The position numbers and the translations under genes are program-made. Below are positions 11,633 to 22,719 of a DNA stretch of 64,000 bases, piece by piece (within the stretch, counting starts at the first letter, position 1; the number at the start of each line of letters is the position of its first letter). This DNA comes from Pseudocercospora fijiensis CIRAD86 (taxonomy: Eukaryota > Ascomycota > Dothideomycetes > Mycosphaerellales > Mycosphaerellaceae), in contig NW_006921538.1 in the NCBI RefSeq assembly GCF_000340215.1, positions 310,001 through 374,000 of the forward strand, given 5' to 3'. The notes below the pieces were generated by a model, which was not told where the DNA came from, did not search any database, and worked only from the letters and a program-made list of their open reading frames with translations.

Positions 11633-11669
11633 TTTTCCTAATAGTACCCCCGGGGTATTATTAGGAAAA
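11633..11669. repeat. Palindrome P3 of Z1 (after pol)
   Basis: The longest of the set: 37 bp with 18-bp arms and one mismatch. The outer flanks read TTTTCCTAAT on the left and ATTAGGAAAA on the right. It lies about 240 bp after the pol stop. In Z2 the equivalent (56821-56855) has CTTCCGAAT and ATTCGGAAG instead, so both arms differ between copies yet still pair. Confidence 0.88.
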
Positions 11670-11904
11670 CACGCCTCGTATAGTTCTATCTAAGGAAATA
11701 AGAGCAAAGGAATAAAGTTATAGCAACATTTCGAAGACTAAAGAGCAAAACAATAGACAAAGTAAAAGCAAAAAGAGGGCAACAACTATAAGCATTAACA
11801 CCGTAGGAACAAGTAGTAAGGACTAAAGCTATAGGGCGGTACTATATTAATAGCGCGGAGAAGGTAAGGAAAACAACGTAGTAAAGGCAGGGAAAGACAA
11901 GCAA

Positions 11905-14900
11905 TCATTTAGTCTCGGGATCTAGCTATAATTCTAGGCGGTCTTCGTCGCTAGACTAGTCGAGCTCCTCCTCGGAGTTAGAGTTAGATAGCTAGAAGTC
12001 TAGTTTACTATCGGAATCAATATCGGAAATGCTCTACGCGTAATTAATATGTATATAACCCTCCCTTTCTTTATAAGTTATTCCTAATAGCTTACTAAGA
12101 CGTATCTAGGGATGCGCATAGTTGTTAGGCAGAACAGGATCTATAATCGCGGTAGGATCCTCCTCTCGATAGGCATCTAAGGTAGGTAGAGGGTCTATAG
12201 AGGTATTAACTTCCTCCTCGGTCGGGGGAGGGCAGGTAGGCTTTCTTAATTCGACGACCTTCTTTAGGTTAGCCCGGGGGTACGAGTACTTTAAGGTTAC
12301 ACTATTAAGTTCCTAAAGACGGTACGTAGAACTATTATAAAGGACCTCCTATACTCTATAAGGTCCTTTCTATTTAAAGGCTAGCTTATAGGAGTAACTA
12401 TATTCTAGCTCCGACCGGTATAGGAGAACTATATCGCTAACCTTTAGAGGCTCCTAGTTAATAGCATTATAGTCGTCGAAATACTGCTTAGCCTCCTCGC
12501 GAAGGCGACGTTACCGAGCAAGTCCCTCCTAAGAAGTAGTAGTTATATCCTTAAGAGCCTTAGCGCGTAGGGCAAGGAGATCTACCCTAGTACGAATAGA
12601 CCCCTAATCGTAAACGCTATACGTGCGATAGGATAACTTAATAGGAAGAACGGCGTCCCTCCTAATTATAAGCTCTGCTAGCGTAAGTCTAGTCGTGTCG
12701 ATAATAGTAGTTCGATCCGCCTAGAGAAGGGCCGGAACGCGGGTAGAGATAGGAACGGACCTATCCCCTCTATTAGTTATCTTAGATAGGGCATCAATTA
12801 AAGACCGATAGCTACGCTTAATAATAGCATTCGACTAGGGATAGTACAGGGAGATGCGAACGTTCTTCGCCCTATACGAAACAAGTAGTACTTAAACTTC
12901 TTTAGCTATATTGTTTATAGCGTTATCTAAGATAATCTCGTAGGGCGTTCCCTAGCGGCAAAACAGATCTTTAAACAGGAAGGTAGCTATATTACGAGCA
13001 TTAATAGCGCCGCAGCCCTTATAGAAATAATAGGCCTCCGGCTATCGAGAAAGACCCTCTCGAATAATATACAAGCTATTATTGCGACTAAGATAGACCC
13101 TATCGCTATACTATCGCTCTCCGACTAATTAGGTAGTAGGAATACGTAGCTCTCCTAGACGTCGGTAGCTATTCCTAAAATTGCACTTAGGATAGCTCTT
13201 ATAGTAGCGGGAGACATTAGCCTATACGCCGTCCTACTAGTAGCGCCGACGAAGGATATCGAAAGTGCCCTCCGCCGCCCGGTAGCCGAGCTTATTATAA
13301 ACGGAACGAAGGATCTCTTATCGGGCTGCTAGGTCGTTAATAATACGCTAGAGGGGTGCATTAACTATCGCTTATCGCTAAAGGATTCGATCTTTAACTA
13401 GGAATCGTCGAGAATAGCGAATAACCCGACGGTATTAACTCTTTAATAGGCTAGGCGCTCTCTTCGTATAGGTTAGGAAGTAGGCGATATAATAGGAGTC
13501 GTCGGAGTAGACCCTATTAAGGATATTATCCCTCTCTAGTTTATCCGCCTTAGCTTTAGCCTAGTCGTTATCGTTAGTAGTAGGGCTCTCGTCGGGCTAG
13601 TTACTAGGTTAGTCGCTAGGTAGGTCGTCGGCAATAGGCCTAGTAATCGCTAGTATAGCATTAATATAGAAGGTAGCGAAGAAAGTGCGGTTAATTACCG
13701 TATCGACATCCTCTTCTTCTATTATCTCGGCGATGTCCTCTTCTATAGCGGGCCTTCTAGAAAGGCTATCCGGTCTAGTATGCTTCTTACTAGGAACGTA
13801 GAAGACGTCGAAATTAAACAAATAGATCTAGGCAACCTACCGAGCTATAGTAGAGTTTAGTAGGTCGGAGGCTATACGGTTAAGCTAATAGACTAGCGTC
13901 TAAGCATCGATTTCTAAGCGAAAGAATATACTAAAGAGCTATAGTCGGAACTTCTTTAGAGCCTTATAGACTCTAAGGCATTCTCGCTTACTAGTATCGT
14001 ACCGGGCCTCGATCGGTTTCTATAGCCCTAAGTCGTACCGGATAGGGTATCGTAAAGATAGTTCTTTACGATTATACTATATTAGTATCTCGCTATAGCC
14101 TTCCCCGCTCGAGTCGATAGTAACAATTATTAAGCCCGCACCCTCTAAGTAGTTAATAGACGTAAGTGCAGGTACGCTAACGAGTGCCTTAGTTACCTTA
14201 TCCTTAGCCGCTTAGTATACGGGGGTCTATTCGAATTTAGCATCCTTCTTAAGTAAGGCGTATAAGGGCTTATATACTAATACAAAGTTCTCGACCTAGA
14301 TACGGAAGTAGGAGACTACTCTAAGCTAGGTTCGGACATCCTTCTAATAGGTAGGATCCGGCTAGGACACTATCTTTAGGACCCGTATATTATTAGGATA
14401 GCGGCCGTTCTTATTAGTTACAAACCCGACAATGTTTATTCGTTTATATAGGAGCTAAAGCTTCTCCCTATATACCGTTAGGTTGGCTCGCTCTAGGTCG
14501 TAGAGGACACTATCGAGGTTCTAAACGTATTCGAGAAAGAACCTACGGATGCTAGGCTCTACTTCTTTATTATCGTACCTAGTTTTAGGGCCCTTAATGC
14601 CGATGTCGTCGAGGAAAGGCATCGCTATATAGGAGATATAGGCTGCGAGGACTTAGTTTATAATGCGAACGAACTAGGCTACGGAGTTAGTTGCCCCTTA
14701 GGGAAGGGTAGTTTGTCTATATAGCCTAAGAGGTATCTCGAAACTAGTAAGGTCTCGGCTATTAGGGTAGAGAGGAATTTAGTCGTAGCCCGAGAAAACG
14801 TTAACTAGTAAGGCTACAATACAGTTAGCAAAGGCTTCCGAGAACCTATTAGTCTCCGGAGGAAGGTTAGCATCTCTAATCGTAACCGTATTAAACTTTT

Positions 14901-15600
14901 GTATAGCGTTAATTAGGCGGTACTTCTTTAGTTCCCTAGGAGCTGTCTTCTTCTAAACTAGGAAGTATAGATTGCGATACGAGGCATAGGAAGGTTCTAA
15001 GGTGCTAGCCTTTATACGCTGTCGTATTATGTCCTTAACTATACCTCGCAGGCTTAGGTTTAGCTTAAAACCTAGGTAGGCCTAAGGCTTATATTCGATC
15101 GTTCGGATCTTCTACGGAGGGGCAACCTCCGGGTTTATCCTGCCTAGGTAAGTAAAGTTATATACTAATACGGCCTCGCGATTGTATAGAAGCTTATATA
15201 GTAGGTTAAGCTTAAGATCCGAAAGCTCTATACTAGGTTTAATCTTCGTAAGCCTTTCCGGTATTAGCCTTAAACCCCTAGGAATAGTAGAGAACTTTTT
15301 AGTAATATATCTCTAGTCGTACGGACTATCCCTAGGTAGCAATGTTGCTTCCTAATTAAGACACTTTTGTCGCTAGTTAGGATTCCCGCTAGGATTAGAC
15401 CTATCGGTAATGTATACGCTGCCTTTTATAGGCTTAATCTTGTTAGCTACCCTCTTATATAGGGTATATATACTAATCGATTGTCGAACCCGAGCTCGCT
15501 CTCTTTATCGCTAGGCTTAGAGATTAGCGTAACAAAACAGCGCGTAAACTTCTTTAGAAGTTTCCTTAAGTCGATAGGTATATAGCTAGTAGTCCTGATT
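11905..15600 (-). pseudogene. Pol of Z1 (RT-RNase H-integrase)
   Basis: Minus-strand polyprotein ending in a TGA at 11905-11907 (TAA in Z2). RT is near 14,450-15,250, RNase H near 13,800-14,300, with the conserved end segment NFDVFYVPSKKHTRPDSLSR at 13,760-13,821. Integrase is near 12,650-13,400, followed by a C-terminal KGPYRVKEV-type segment. Compared with chromovirus pol, no chromodomain is visible. The many TAG/TAA codons fall at Gln and Trp positions. It is separated from gag-protease by palindrome P2 and from the third ORF by P3 and P4. Confidence 0.85.
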
Positions 15601-15628
15601 TATAACGCTAGCGAAAACGTTGGATTCG

Positions 15629-15653
15629 TAATAACACCCCCGGGATAGCATTA
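15629..15653. repeat. Palindrome P2 of Z1 (between gag-protease and pol)
   Basis: Inverted repeat with arms TAATAACACCCC and GGGATAGCATTA, eroded by RIP. The Z2 counterpart (52833-52855) is a perfect 11-bp-arm palindrome. It lies between the protease block and the RT block. Confidence 0.75.
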
Positions 15654-15859
15654 GACTCGCGTTCTAATTAGTTAGTTCGGGTAGACCCGCCTCCGATAAT
15701 AATACTTGCGACAGTATTATTACCTTAACTTACGTAGTAGGTGTAGGTAGTCGTTGTATTATGCTCGCTATCGCTTCGAGCACTCGTCTTCTTAGTATAG
15801 AGCCTAGAAACTTGCCTTAACGTACGGAGCGGCGCACTTCTAGAAATAACCTATTTAAG

Positions 15860-16269
15860 CTATACTAACTTATAGCGCAGATTGCCGGTCTTACAACCGC
15901 GCCGTAGCGTTTCCCGAAGACCGTCTAGAAGCAGTAAGGATATCCTCGTAGGATTTGCAGCTAGTATTGCCGACATAACTAGTAAATACGACTCGGTTGC
16001 TCTTCTAGTTAGCGATAGTTCCCTCCTAGGAACTATCGTCGCAGTTACGCTAGACACCTCGAGTTATACGAGACTATAGTCGATCTAGAATAATTAGCGT
16101 ATTTAGGTCGGCGGCAATCTAGAAGGTAAAGGAAAAGCATATGCCGAAGGCGTCTACTATAACATTATAGTAAGCACCTACTAGCGCAACCTCCCTATTT
16201 ACTCCCTATATACCTAGGGAAATGTCTCTGTTTATTAGCAGCCTAAGTTGTTTAGCCTAACGCTTACTT
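15860..16269 (-). pseudogene. Gag-protease of Z1, 3' part (protease end)
   Basis: C-terminal part of the gag-protease block, cut off from its 5' part by hAT copy A. The break lies in the protease-like domain, in the segment that reads SLIISKR in Z2 near 52,195. The 8-bp hAT duplication 16270-16277 is the last Z1 sequence. The region just downstream (15,654-15,860) holds no clear frame. Confidence 0.7.
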
Positions 16270-16277
16270 ATAATAAG

Positions 16278-16310
16278 TAGACCCCGTAGTAGTTCGGTTT
16301 CCGAACTACT
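16278..16310 (+). repeat. Left TIR and subterminal hairpin of hAT copy A
   Basis: The TIR begins TAGACCCCG. It runs straight into a perfect hairpin, AGTAGTTCGG-TTT-CCGAACTACT (16288-16310), so the terminal sequence is itself an inverted repeat. The right TIR lacks this second arm and instead runs into GTTTAGTTT-like repeats. Confidence 0.85.
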
Positions 16311-16411
16311 AAACGTATATAGTTTAGTTTCTTAGCGGCGAACTAGCTCCCTAGTTCCGGTTTGGTTTTTTCGAACTATATAGATTCCTAGTTTGAACGA
16401 GAGACTATATT

Positions 16412-16761
16412 AGTTTTACTATAAGAACACTCTTATTCGACTGCCGGCTACGATTGCCGGCTATAATAGTAACTCTATTACATTTACTACGCTCTTTTGC
16501 CGTTGCTAGGGCGTAGTTACCGTTACTAGGGCGTAGTTGCTATTGCTAGGGCGTAGTTTTGCTATAAGGACACTCTTATTCGACTACCGGCTACGATTGC
16601 CGGCTATAATAGTTACTAGGTTGTATTTACTACGCTTTATTACCGTTGCTAGGGCGTGGTTGCCGTTGCTAGGGCGTAGTTGCCGTTGCTAGGGCGTAGT
16701 TGCTATTGCTAGGGCGTAGTTGCCGTAGTTGCGAAAGCTTACCTATATAACGTTACGTAGG
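16412..16761 (+). repeat. Subterminal minisatellite of hAT copy A
   Basis: Two direct blocks of about 150 bp begin with CACTCTTATTCGACT at about 16424 and 16571. Each holds paired CCGGCTA motifs followed by tandem copies of a 20-bp unit (TTGCTAGGGCGTAGTTGCCG; about three then four copies). The outer hAT lacks 16449-16761 altogether: its two flanks are joined directly near 43,590. The array is therefore variable in length, and its position next to the left TIR suggests a transposase-binding subterminal region. That role is inference. Confidence 0.75.
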
Positions 16762-17193
16762 CAGCAACAATTAGGGCTTCGCGATATTCTTACACTTTTA
16801 ATTTCTTCCTCTATACCTATACTAATAATAACTACTATACGCTGCGCCCCCGCCTCTTTCTCTTATAATAGCAAGAGAGAAGCGCGCCGCGCGCTAAATA
16901 GAAGATAGAACTAAAGACCGCGAGTTTGTTTTGCCTAAGCGTCTAACTAAAAAGCGTAAGACTAAAGAGGAGTACTCTATAAAGAAGAATTCCGTACGAG
17001 ACCGCGAGAGAAAGGATAAGATAGATAAGGATAAAAGAGCTAAGGATAAGAGAAGAAAGGCGCGGAATAAGGCATTCTATCGATAGCTAGCGCCTATAGA
17101 AAAAAGTAAAGGTTAGAATAAGAAGACAACCTAAGAGAAGGCTAAGAGGAGGAAAGAATTGCGGCTAGTTTTCGAGCGTAAAGTTCTAGTAGC

Positions 17194-17300
17194 GTAAGTT
17201 AATCTAGCTAGCGGCCGTAGCTAGTAGCTATAGCCGGTAGCCGTAGCCGGTAGCTATAGCCGGTATATTTTTCTTTAACACGTTAACTAATAGCATTCAG
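17194..17300 (+). other. Intron 1 of hAT gene 1, made of CCGGTA-type repeats
   Basis: GTAAGT donor at 17194, branch GTTAACTAAT near 17282-17291, acceptor CAG at 17298-17300. The middle is a tandem array of GTAGCCGGTAGC/TATAGCCGGTA units. Joining the flanking exons restores one continuous frame. Confidence 0.75.
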
Positions 17301-17781
17301 ACCTATAGCCGCTACCTCTATCGATACGACCGATAGTAACGGAGATGTTTAGATAGCCGAGAACAATAATGCTAGAGTTTAGGATGCCGCGATAGAGCTT
17401 AATGCTGCGAATAAAGGAACTAAAAAAAGCGAGGAGATACTATACGTCGATCTAGTAATAGGTGTAGTCTTAGGGCCTAACGCTATAGACGATAAGCGCT
17501 AGGAGTAGATCGAGTATAGTTAAAGAGACGAGATACTAGTAAAGGGCTAAGGTATAAGTCCTATTAATCTAGAAAATTATAGTTAAAGCTACTACGAAAA
17601 GCTAGTAAGGATTAGAATCGAGACTAGTCGTCTTTATATCCTCGATATAGAGTAGAAGTTTCTTTATTAGTATTAGAGCGAAGCCTTTGCGTCTATAAAG
17701 GTAAAGTAGCTTACGATTAATGCGATCGGGGCTAGGTATCTAGGGACGGTAGAAGTATTACTATAGGAGGAAGGGGTATAG

Positions 17782-17847
17782 GTAATTATTCTATACTCGG
17801 CATATATAGCCGGCGTTCGTAGCCGGCAGATACTAACAGTTAAATAG
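17782..17847 (+). other. Intron 2 of hAT gene 1, with CCGGC repeats
   Basis: 66 bp with GTAATT donor, TACTAAC branch site at 17831-17837 and TAG acceptor. It holds two GCCGGC units (ATATAGCCGGCG, CGTAGCCGGCAG). Phase 0 on both sides keeps the frame. Confidence 0.75.
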
Positions 17848-18290
17848 AAAGCGTTTCTCGAAGGCAGAGTGCTACTACTATATAAAATCTTTACTAAAGC
17901 AAAGAGGGCTTATATCCGGAATCTAAGCTACTAGTAGGATAGGTTGGCGTTAGAATTCTCTAAATCTCTATATAAGCCTCCGAAGGATTACCTATTTTAG
18001 CGATACGGCTTTATCTCGACTACTCCGTAGGCACCCGAAGAAGCTCGAGCGCTCTTTAAGGTCTTTACTAAGAAGCGGAAGGAGTTCGAGGATTAGGATT
18101 AGTTAATAGAGCTATTAGTTAGTCTTAGGTTTCGTAGTTAGACTCGGCCTAAGCATTTGCTTGTCGAGTATCTTATACCGAAAGAGGATAGATTAAGACT
18201 AAAAACGAGCTTAGATTCGTTAGGTATAGTAGCTCGGTTCTATTAGTAGGAGAGAGCCGCCGTATAGAAGGCAAAATTCAGGTAGTTAGG

Positions 18291-18482
18291 GTAGCTAGGA
18301 AAGAAATTCTAGTAGTTAGGCTAGCTAAGGTAGCTAGGAAAAAAAATCTAGTAGTTAGGTAGCTAGGAAACAAAAAAAAAGGTAGCTAGCTATTTACTAC
18401 CTAGCTATTCCTAACGATACGATGCTATAAAAGAAAGGGTGTTTCCCTATAGCTACTAGTATATATCTACTACTCCTAAGTC
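18291..18482 (+). other. Spacer between hAT gene 1 and the transposase
   Basis: Low-complexity stretch with three near-copies of a TAGTTAGGGTAGCTAGGAAA-like unit (18280-18370), then a pyrimidine-rich stretch before the transposase frame opens. No separate gene is seen. Confidence 0.5.
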
Positions 18483-19176
18483 CTTATCTTACCGTACGAA
18501 ACCTTAAAACATGCCAACCGACATTGTATATATACTAGGCGCTATACTAGGAAGGGTAATAACGAGACGATAGTCGAAATAGTCTAGTATACGAGCGAGA
18601 TTGCGACAACGTCGAGAGGAGGTCGTATACTTACCTTCGAGCCTATCGAGTCCTAGACGACGATTAGGGCTAGATTCATCCTCTCCGAATCCTAGTAGTA
18701 GGAATTTATTATAGGGTACTACTACCTAGTCCTTACCTTTACGGAGTCTAAGTAGAAGGTTGTTCGGAGATATAAGAACATCGAGTATTAACCCGGAAAT
18801 CTTCGAAAAGGCTAGCTAGGCGTATCTTTAGAAACCCGAGTATATAGAGCAGTTTAATTAATAGGTCTATAAGATATAGTTCCCTTTATACTTACGTTCG
18901 AAGGAGTGTAAACTCCGGAAGTACTCGATACGATAGGGGAGTAAGGAGCGAACGGACACATTCTAGAAGTTCTTTATAGAGGGGGCATTATACCGTTATA
19001 CGACTTCTCGACTTAAAGGTTAACTAGTAATTGTCTATAACTTCTACGGTTTAATCTTAAAACACTCGAAACTAGGGGATAGGAACTTATCGCCTACGAA
19101 CTATCTCTATTCTAAACGGTATCGGGAATCTTAAGGAGAGAGGAGAGTTAATATAGATATAGCGTTCTAGAAAGAG

Positions 19177-19315
19177 GTACGTCTTCTAAAATGCCGGCTA
19201 TAGCTACCGGCTATAGCTACCGGCTATAGCTGCCGGCTACAGATTCCGGCTACAGATTCCGGCTACAGATTCCGGCTACTTAAATCAACCGTAGAGGTCT
19301 AGCTAATTATTATAG
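19177..19315 (+). other. Transposase intron with CCGGCTA repeats
   Basis: GTACGT donor, GCTAATTAT branch region, TATAG acceptor. It carries seven CCGGCTA units, three of them separated by CAGATT. Splicing joins IAF-x-KE to ATLKEALG in one frame. Confidence 0.75.
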
Positions 19316-20242
19316 GCTACGCTTAAGGAAGCTCTAGGATTAAAGGCTACCGATTTCTCCCCTAAAGACTTTAAGCAACTAGTAAACGAAATGCTAGCTA
19401 TAAACGGTCTTCCGGAAGACTTCTACGAAAGGGAGTCTATATAGAAGATATACCTATATCTTATAAACTACCCTCCCCTATTTCTCGGCGCGATAACCTA
19501 GCGTATTATATTCGAAAAGAACAAAGAGGCTACGTTAGACGACATTCGGGAGATCCTCCGTAATACTCGCCGAGTAGCTATTACTATCGATAGCTAGTTA
19601 AGCCGGACTATAAGAGCCTCCTTCCTCTCGATTATACTATACTTTATTAATTCGGATTAGAAACTCTAGGAACTTATAATCGGATTCCCTAAAATTCTAG
19701 GTTCCTATACTAGTAAGGATATAGCGAAGCTTATCTATACGGCAATAGATAGGGTTAGCGTAATAACGAAACTAATCTCGATTACTACGGACAACGCTAG
19801 TAATAATCGAATATTATATAAGGCGTTATATATACAATTCACTCGTATATATCTTTGAAATTACTAATTATATCGATAGGGTCGAGTACGTAGAGGAGAT
19901 TATAAGGTCTATAATCTAGCTTAATCTTCCGAATATTAAGCTCGCTACGATTCCGGATACGTACGACAATACGCACGATAATAACGATAAAGAGGAGCCT
20001 ATTAATAGCCCTAGCCCTAACGAATCGGAGCCGACGTCGTTGCTAGTTGTATCCCTATAGAAGTTTCCCTACCTCGCTTATATAGTTCAAATCGCGATCC
20101 GAGCCCTCTTTAAGACGCTTAAAATTGTACTATTAAACGACGACTAATAGAAGATCCTAGATAAGGATAAAGCAAAGTCGAAAGTCGAGAAACTTATTAT
20201 AGTAATAAGACGGGATAAGGTAGAGAGCCTCGCTCTCGTTTT

Positions 20243-20318
20243 GTATAAGATATAACTTTTGTCCGTAGCCGGTACCTATAGCCGGCAACCTAGTATAGTT
20301 CTAACTCTTTTTCTCTAG
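20243..20318 (+). other. Transposase intron with CCGGTA repeats
   Basis: It ends in CTAACTCTTTTTCTCTAG, with branch site and acceptor in classical fungal spacing. It holds GCCGGTACCTATAGCCGGC. The exact donor is uncertain (GTATAAGA at 20243 or a few bases later). Splicing joins LALVLYK to LRRLVIYTNSS. Confidence 0.65.
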
Positions 20319-21666
20319 CTTCGTCGTCTAGTAATATATACGAACTCGAGCTTATAGAGATATAACCGATTCGAGGCTATTTAAAAGAACCTAATCGAGC
20401 GCCCTAAAACCGATACCTAGAATATCGTATAGAATAAGCGATAGCAAAAGCGGCCTCCTTAGCGCCTACTCCGTTTTACCTAAGACGTTAAGACCTAGTT
20501 CGATTCGACTTTCTATATAGTTACGAGGGGATGTACTTTACGTACCGCTCTCGAGATCTATTAGAGTTCCGAGGGTATTAAGTAGCTCGGCCTTACCGCC
20601 GCCGAATAGCGCTAAGTAGAGTATCTCGTCGATATTAGTAAGTATTACGCGAAGGTTACTACTACGATTAGAAGAATCCGAGGACCGACAATCTACCTTA
20701 TCTTTACGTACTATAACTAGCTCTTTAACGAGCTCGAGGAAACCGTAGCTAAGCTAGCTAAGAAGAGCGTTCCCTAGAAAGTAGCTATAACGAAAGCTAT
20801 AGACACCTCCTATACTAAGTTGTATAAATATTATAGTGCTACCTTTAACTTATTCGGGGATATCTATAGCGTTACGTGCTTACTTAACCCGGTAGAAAAG
20901 GATATATACTAGTAGAAGCCGGAATAGAAGGCGGACGAGGTATAGCCGAAGTATTACTAGACTGTTCTAGAAAAGATATTCTACGAGCGTCGGAAAGAAA
21001 CTAGTCTAAATATAGCTCCTATAAAGAAAAAGAAGGTTTAGAAGGCTCCGATATTATACCTGTTTTATAGGTAGGAAGTAGAGGCAGAAGAGGAAGCAAC
21101 TACTAAAGTAAATAAAGAAGAGTTCGATCTCTATCGGCGCGCGAGTAAGTATAAACCCGTAGGCTCGGAAAGAGGGCTAATAATCTCTAGATTTTACCGG
21201 TCTTCTAGACGAATTCGGAGACGATATTCTCGCTATATAGTAGCGGTTAGAGCCTAAGTTTCTAACGATAGCGTCGGTCGCTCGGGACGTCCTCGCTATC
21301 CCGAGCGTAGGTATAGGCTATAAGAGGTCTTTTAGTATCGCTCGTTACTAGAGCCGCTTTAATCGAATATACTCGCCTACTACCTTCGAATCTATTATAG
21401 TATTCCGATACTATCTCCTCTACTAGAATCGCTAAGGTAGGTTATTAAAGATTATACTAAAGGAGTTAATCGAGGAATTAGAAAACCTTAAGATCGAAGA
21501 AACCTAAGAGCGCGAAGAGAATACGAAATTTAGTCTAAGCGAAACCCTAATTAGCGATAACGAAGAGAAGGAGGGCGGAGATAGAAGGCGATACCGGGTC
21601 GAGAAGCGGAAACGTATATAGGCTTAGAGTAGCTTTAAGGAGACGAAGCGTTTACGTATAAGGTAA

Positions 21667-21940
21667 TATAGCCGGCGTATATAGCCGGTATATATCCGAA
21701 ATATATTTCGAATTCCTAGGACCTAAACAGACTAGTTGCTATAGCAACCGACCCCGCTTACCTACGGACTATTTCTAATTCTCTATTCGCTCTTCCTCTC
21801 CTTCTTCCCTTTCCTTATATTCTTAAAGACAAATATACCTTAAGGATTCGGCTCTTCGGGCCTTCCTAAGCCGGCTGCCTCCCCTTCCTTAAGCTACTAT
21901 CCTTTATTCGAATCTAACGATAACCTAATAAGGCGGTTTA
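21667..21940 (+). other. Spacer between transposase and H3-like gene 1
   Basis: It starts with two more GCCGG(C/T) units (21669-21690). A palindromic CCGAAATATATTTCG follows (21697-21711), then a pyrimidine-rich region (21772-21815) that could be a promoter. No long frame is seen. The same sequence is present in copy B at 31,336-31,609. Confidence 0.5.
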
Positions 21941-22619
21941 ATAGAAGACTATTTGTTCTAGAAGGCAAGAAGTATTAATATCTCCTTACGATTATATACT
22001 TATTAATTTTCTAGGTCCTACCGATATACCTTCGTCGCCTAAACGCGTAGATAAATATCTTTAGAGGCTAAAGGGTAAGGGTAAAGTAAGCTAAGTATAG
22101 GGAGACCGTAGCGAGAACGAGATATCGGAAGAGTAAGGCTCTCCGTAGTATATATAAAGGAAGGGGGTTCCTCGGAAAATAGTACCGAAAAATAAGAAGG
22201 CTATAGGTAGATAGGAGAAGGCTAAAAAGAGTAGGCGGACGAAGACTATCGCGAAGAAAAGTTATCTTTCTATTAAAAGAAAGGGAATAAGGTAGGACTC
22301 GACGATAAAGAAGCGGCGCTTTAAACTAGGTACTATTACCCTTCGCTAGATCCGGCTTTTCTAAAACAAAAGAGGGACCGAGCTTTTAATCCCTAAGACT
22401 CCCTTCTAGCGACTCGTCCGAGAAATTATATTAGATTTTCGGTCTAGTATACGATTTACGGCTAAGGCGATTAGTACTCTTTAGGAAGCTACGGAGGCAT
22501 TTCTCGTAACCGAGCTTAAGCTTTTAAACCTCCTTACTATCTATATGAAGCGGGTTACTCTTTAAAATAAAGATATATAGCTTCTAGCTAAAATTCGGCG
22601 TCGGTTTATAGCGGATTAG
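21941..22619 (+). pseudogene. Histone H3-like protein 1, long basic tail, CenH3-like (hAT copy A)
   Basis: Exon 1 is 21941-21971 and exon 2 is 22015-22619, with a 43-bp intron between (GTATTAAT...TTCTAG). Read from an inferred ATG (now ATA) to TAG, it gives 211 residues. The first 110 are a basic Lys/Arg/Ser tail. The histone fold starts at 22314. It keeps the order of an H3: LGTITLR-x-IR, then TELLIPKTPF-x-RLVREI, RFTAKAISTL-x-EATEAFLV, and KRVTL-x-NKDI-x-LLAKIRRRF, with x marking RIP stops at Gln positions. Loop 1 is H3-length, but two extra residues sit in the alpha-N region. The long tail and divergent fold resemble CenH3 more than canonical H3. That assignment is inference. The copy B gene (30657-31335) has the same span of 679 bp. 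Confidence 0.85.
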
Positions 22620-22719
22620 TTAGAAATTGTATTTAGTCGTTAGATTAACCTAGGAGGAGGCCTATTTTCGTATCCTTTTACCGGCTATAGGTACCGGCTA
22701 CATTTCTAATTTTATCTCC

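Larger units (their letters stand above)
16898..18290 (+). pseudogene. hAT gene 1: basic protein of unknown function (copy A)
   Basis: Three exons inferred from frames: 16898-17193, 17301-17781, 17848-18290. The start is an ATA that would be ATG before RIP. Exon 1 encodes a very Lys/Arg-rich segment (KRLTKKRKTKEEYS; DRERKDKIDKDKRAKDKRRK), which could be a DNA-binding or nuclear-localisation region. Exons 2 and 3 encode a more ordinary acidic-to-mixed protein (ETSRLYILDIE; QRYGFISTTPQAPEEARALF). Exon joins keep one frame and match GTAAGT donors and CTAA-type branch sites. I do not recognise the family. The position 5' of the transposase suggests an accessory protein. Copy B has it in reverse at about 34,985-35,385 and 42,478-43,450, split by chromovirus copy 2. 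Confidence 0.6.
18483..21666 (+). pseudogene. hAT transposase (copy A)
   Basis: DDE-type hAT transposase with at least three exons (introns 19177-19315 and about 20243-20318). The start is uncertain. The catalytic core is clear: the first Asp in AITIDS followed by a mutated Trp (19588), then DWKLxE with RIP stops, then the second motif SITTDNASNN (Asp at 19790). The insertion domain runs through 20,320-21,180. The C-terminal dimerisation region is at 21,223-21,440 (two adjacent TAG codons for the WW pair, then FLTIASVARDVLAIPS and the RSFSIARY box). The stop is TAA at 21664. The length, about 930 codons, is larger than many hAT transposases. The protein should cut at the TIRs and integrate with 8-bp duplications, as seen. 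It is inactivated by many TAG/TAA codons. Confidence 0.9.

Noticed and set aside
15882..16079. Plus-strand frame of 65 codons near the gag-protease end of Z1
   Set aside because: It is antisense to Z1 coding sequence and not supported by Z2 or by any motif.
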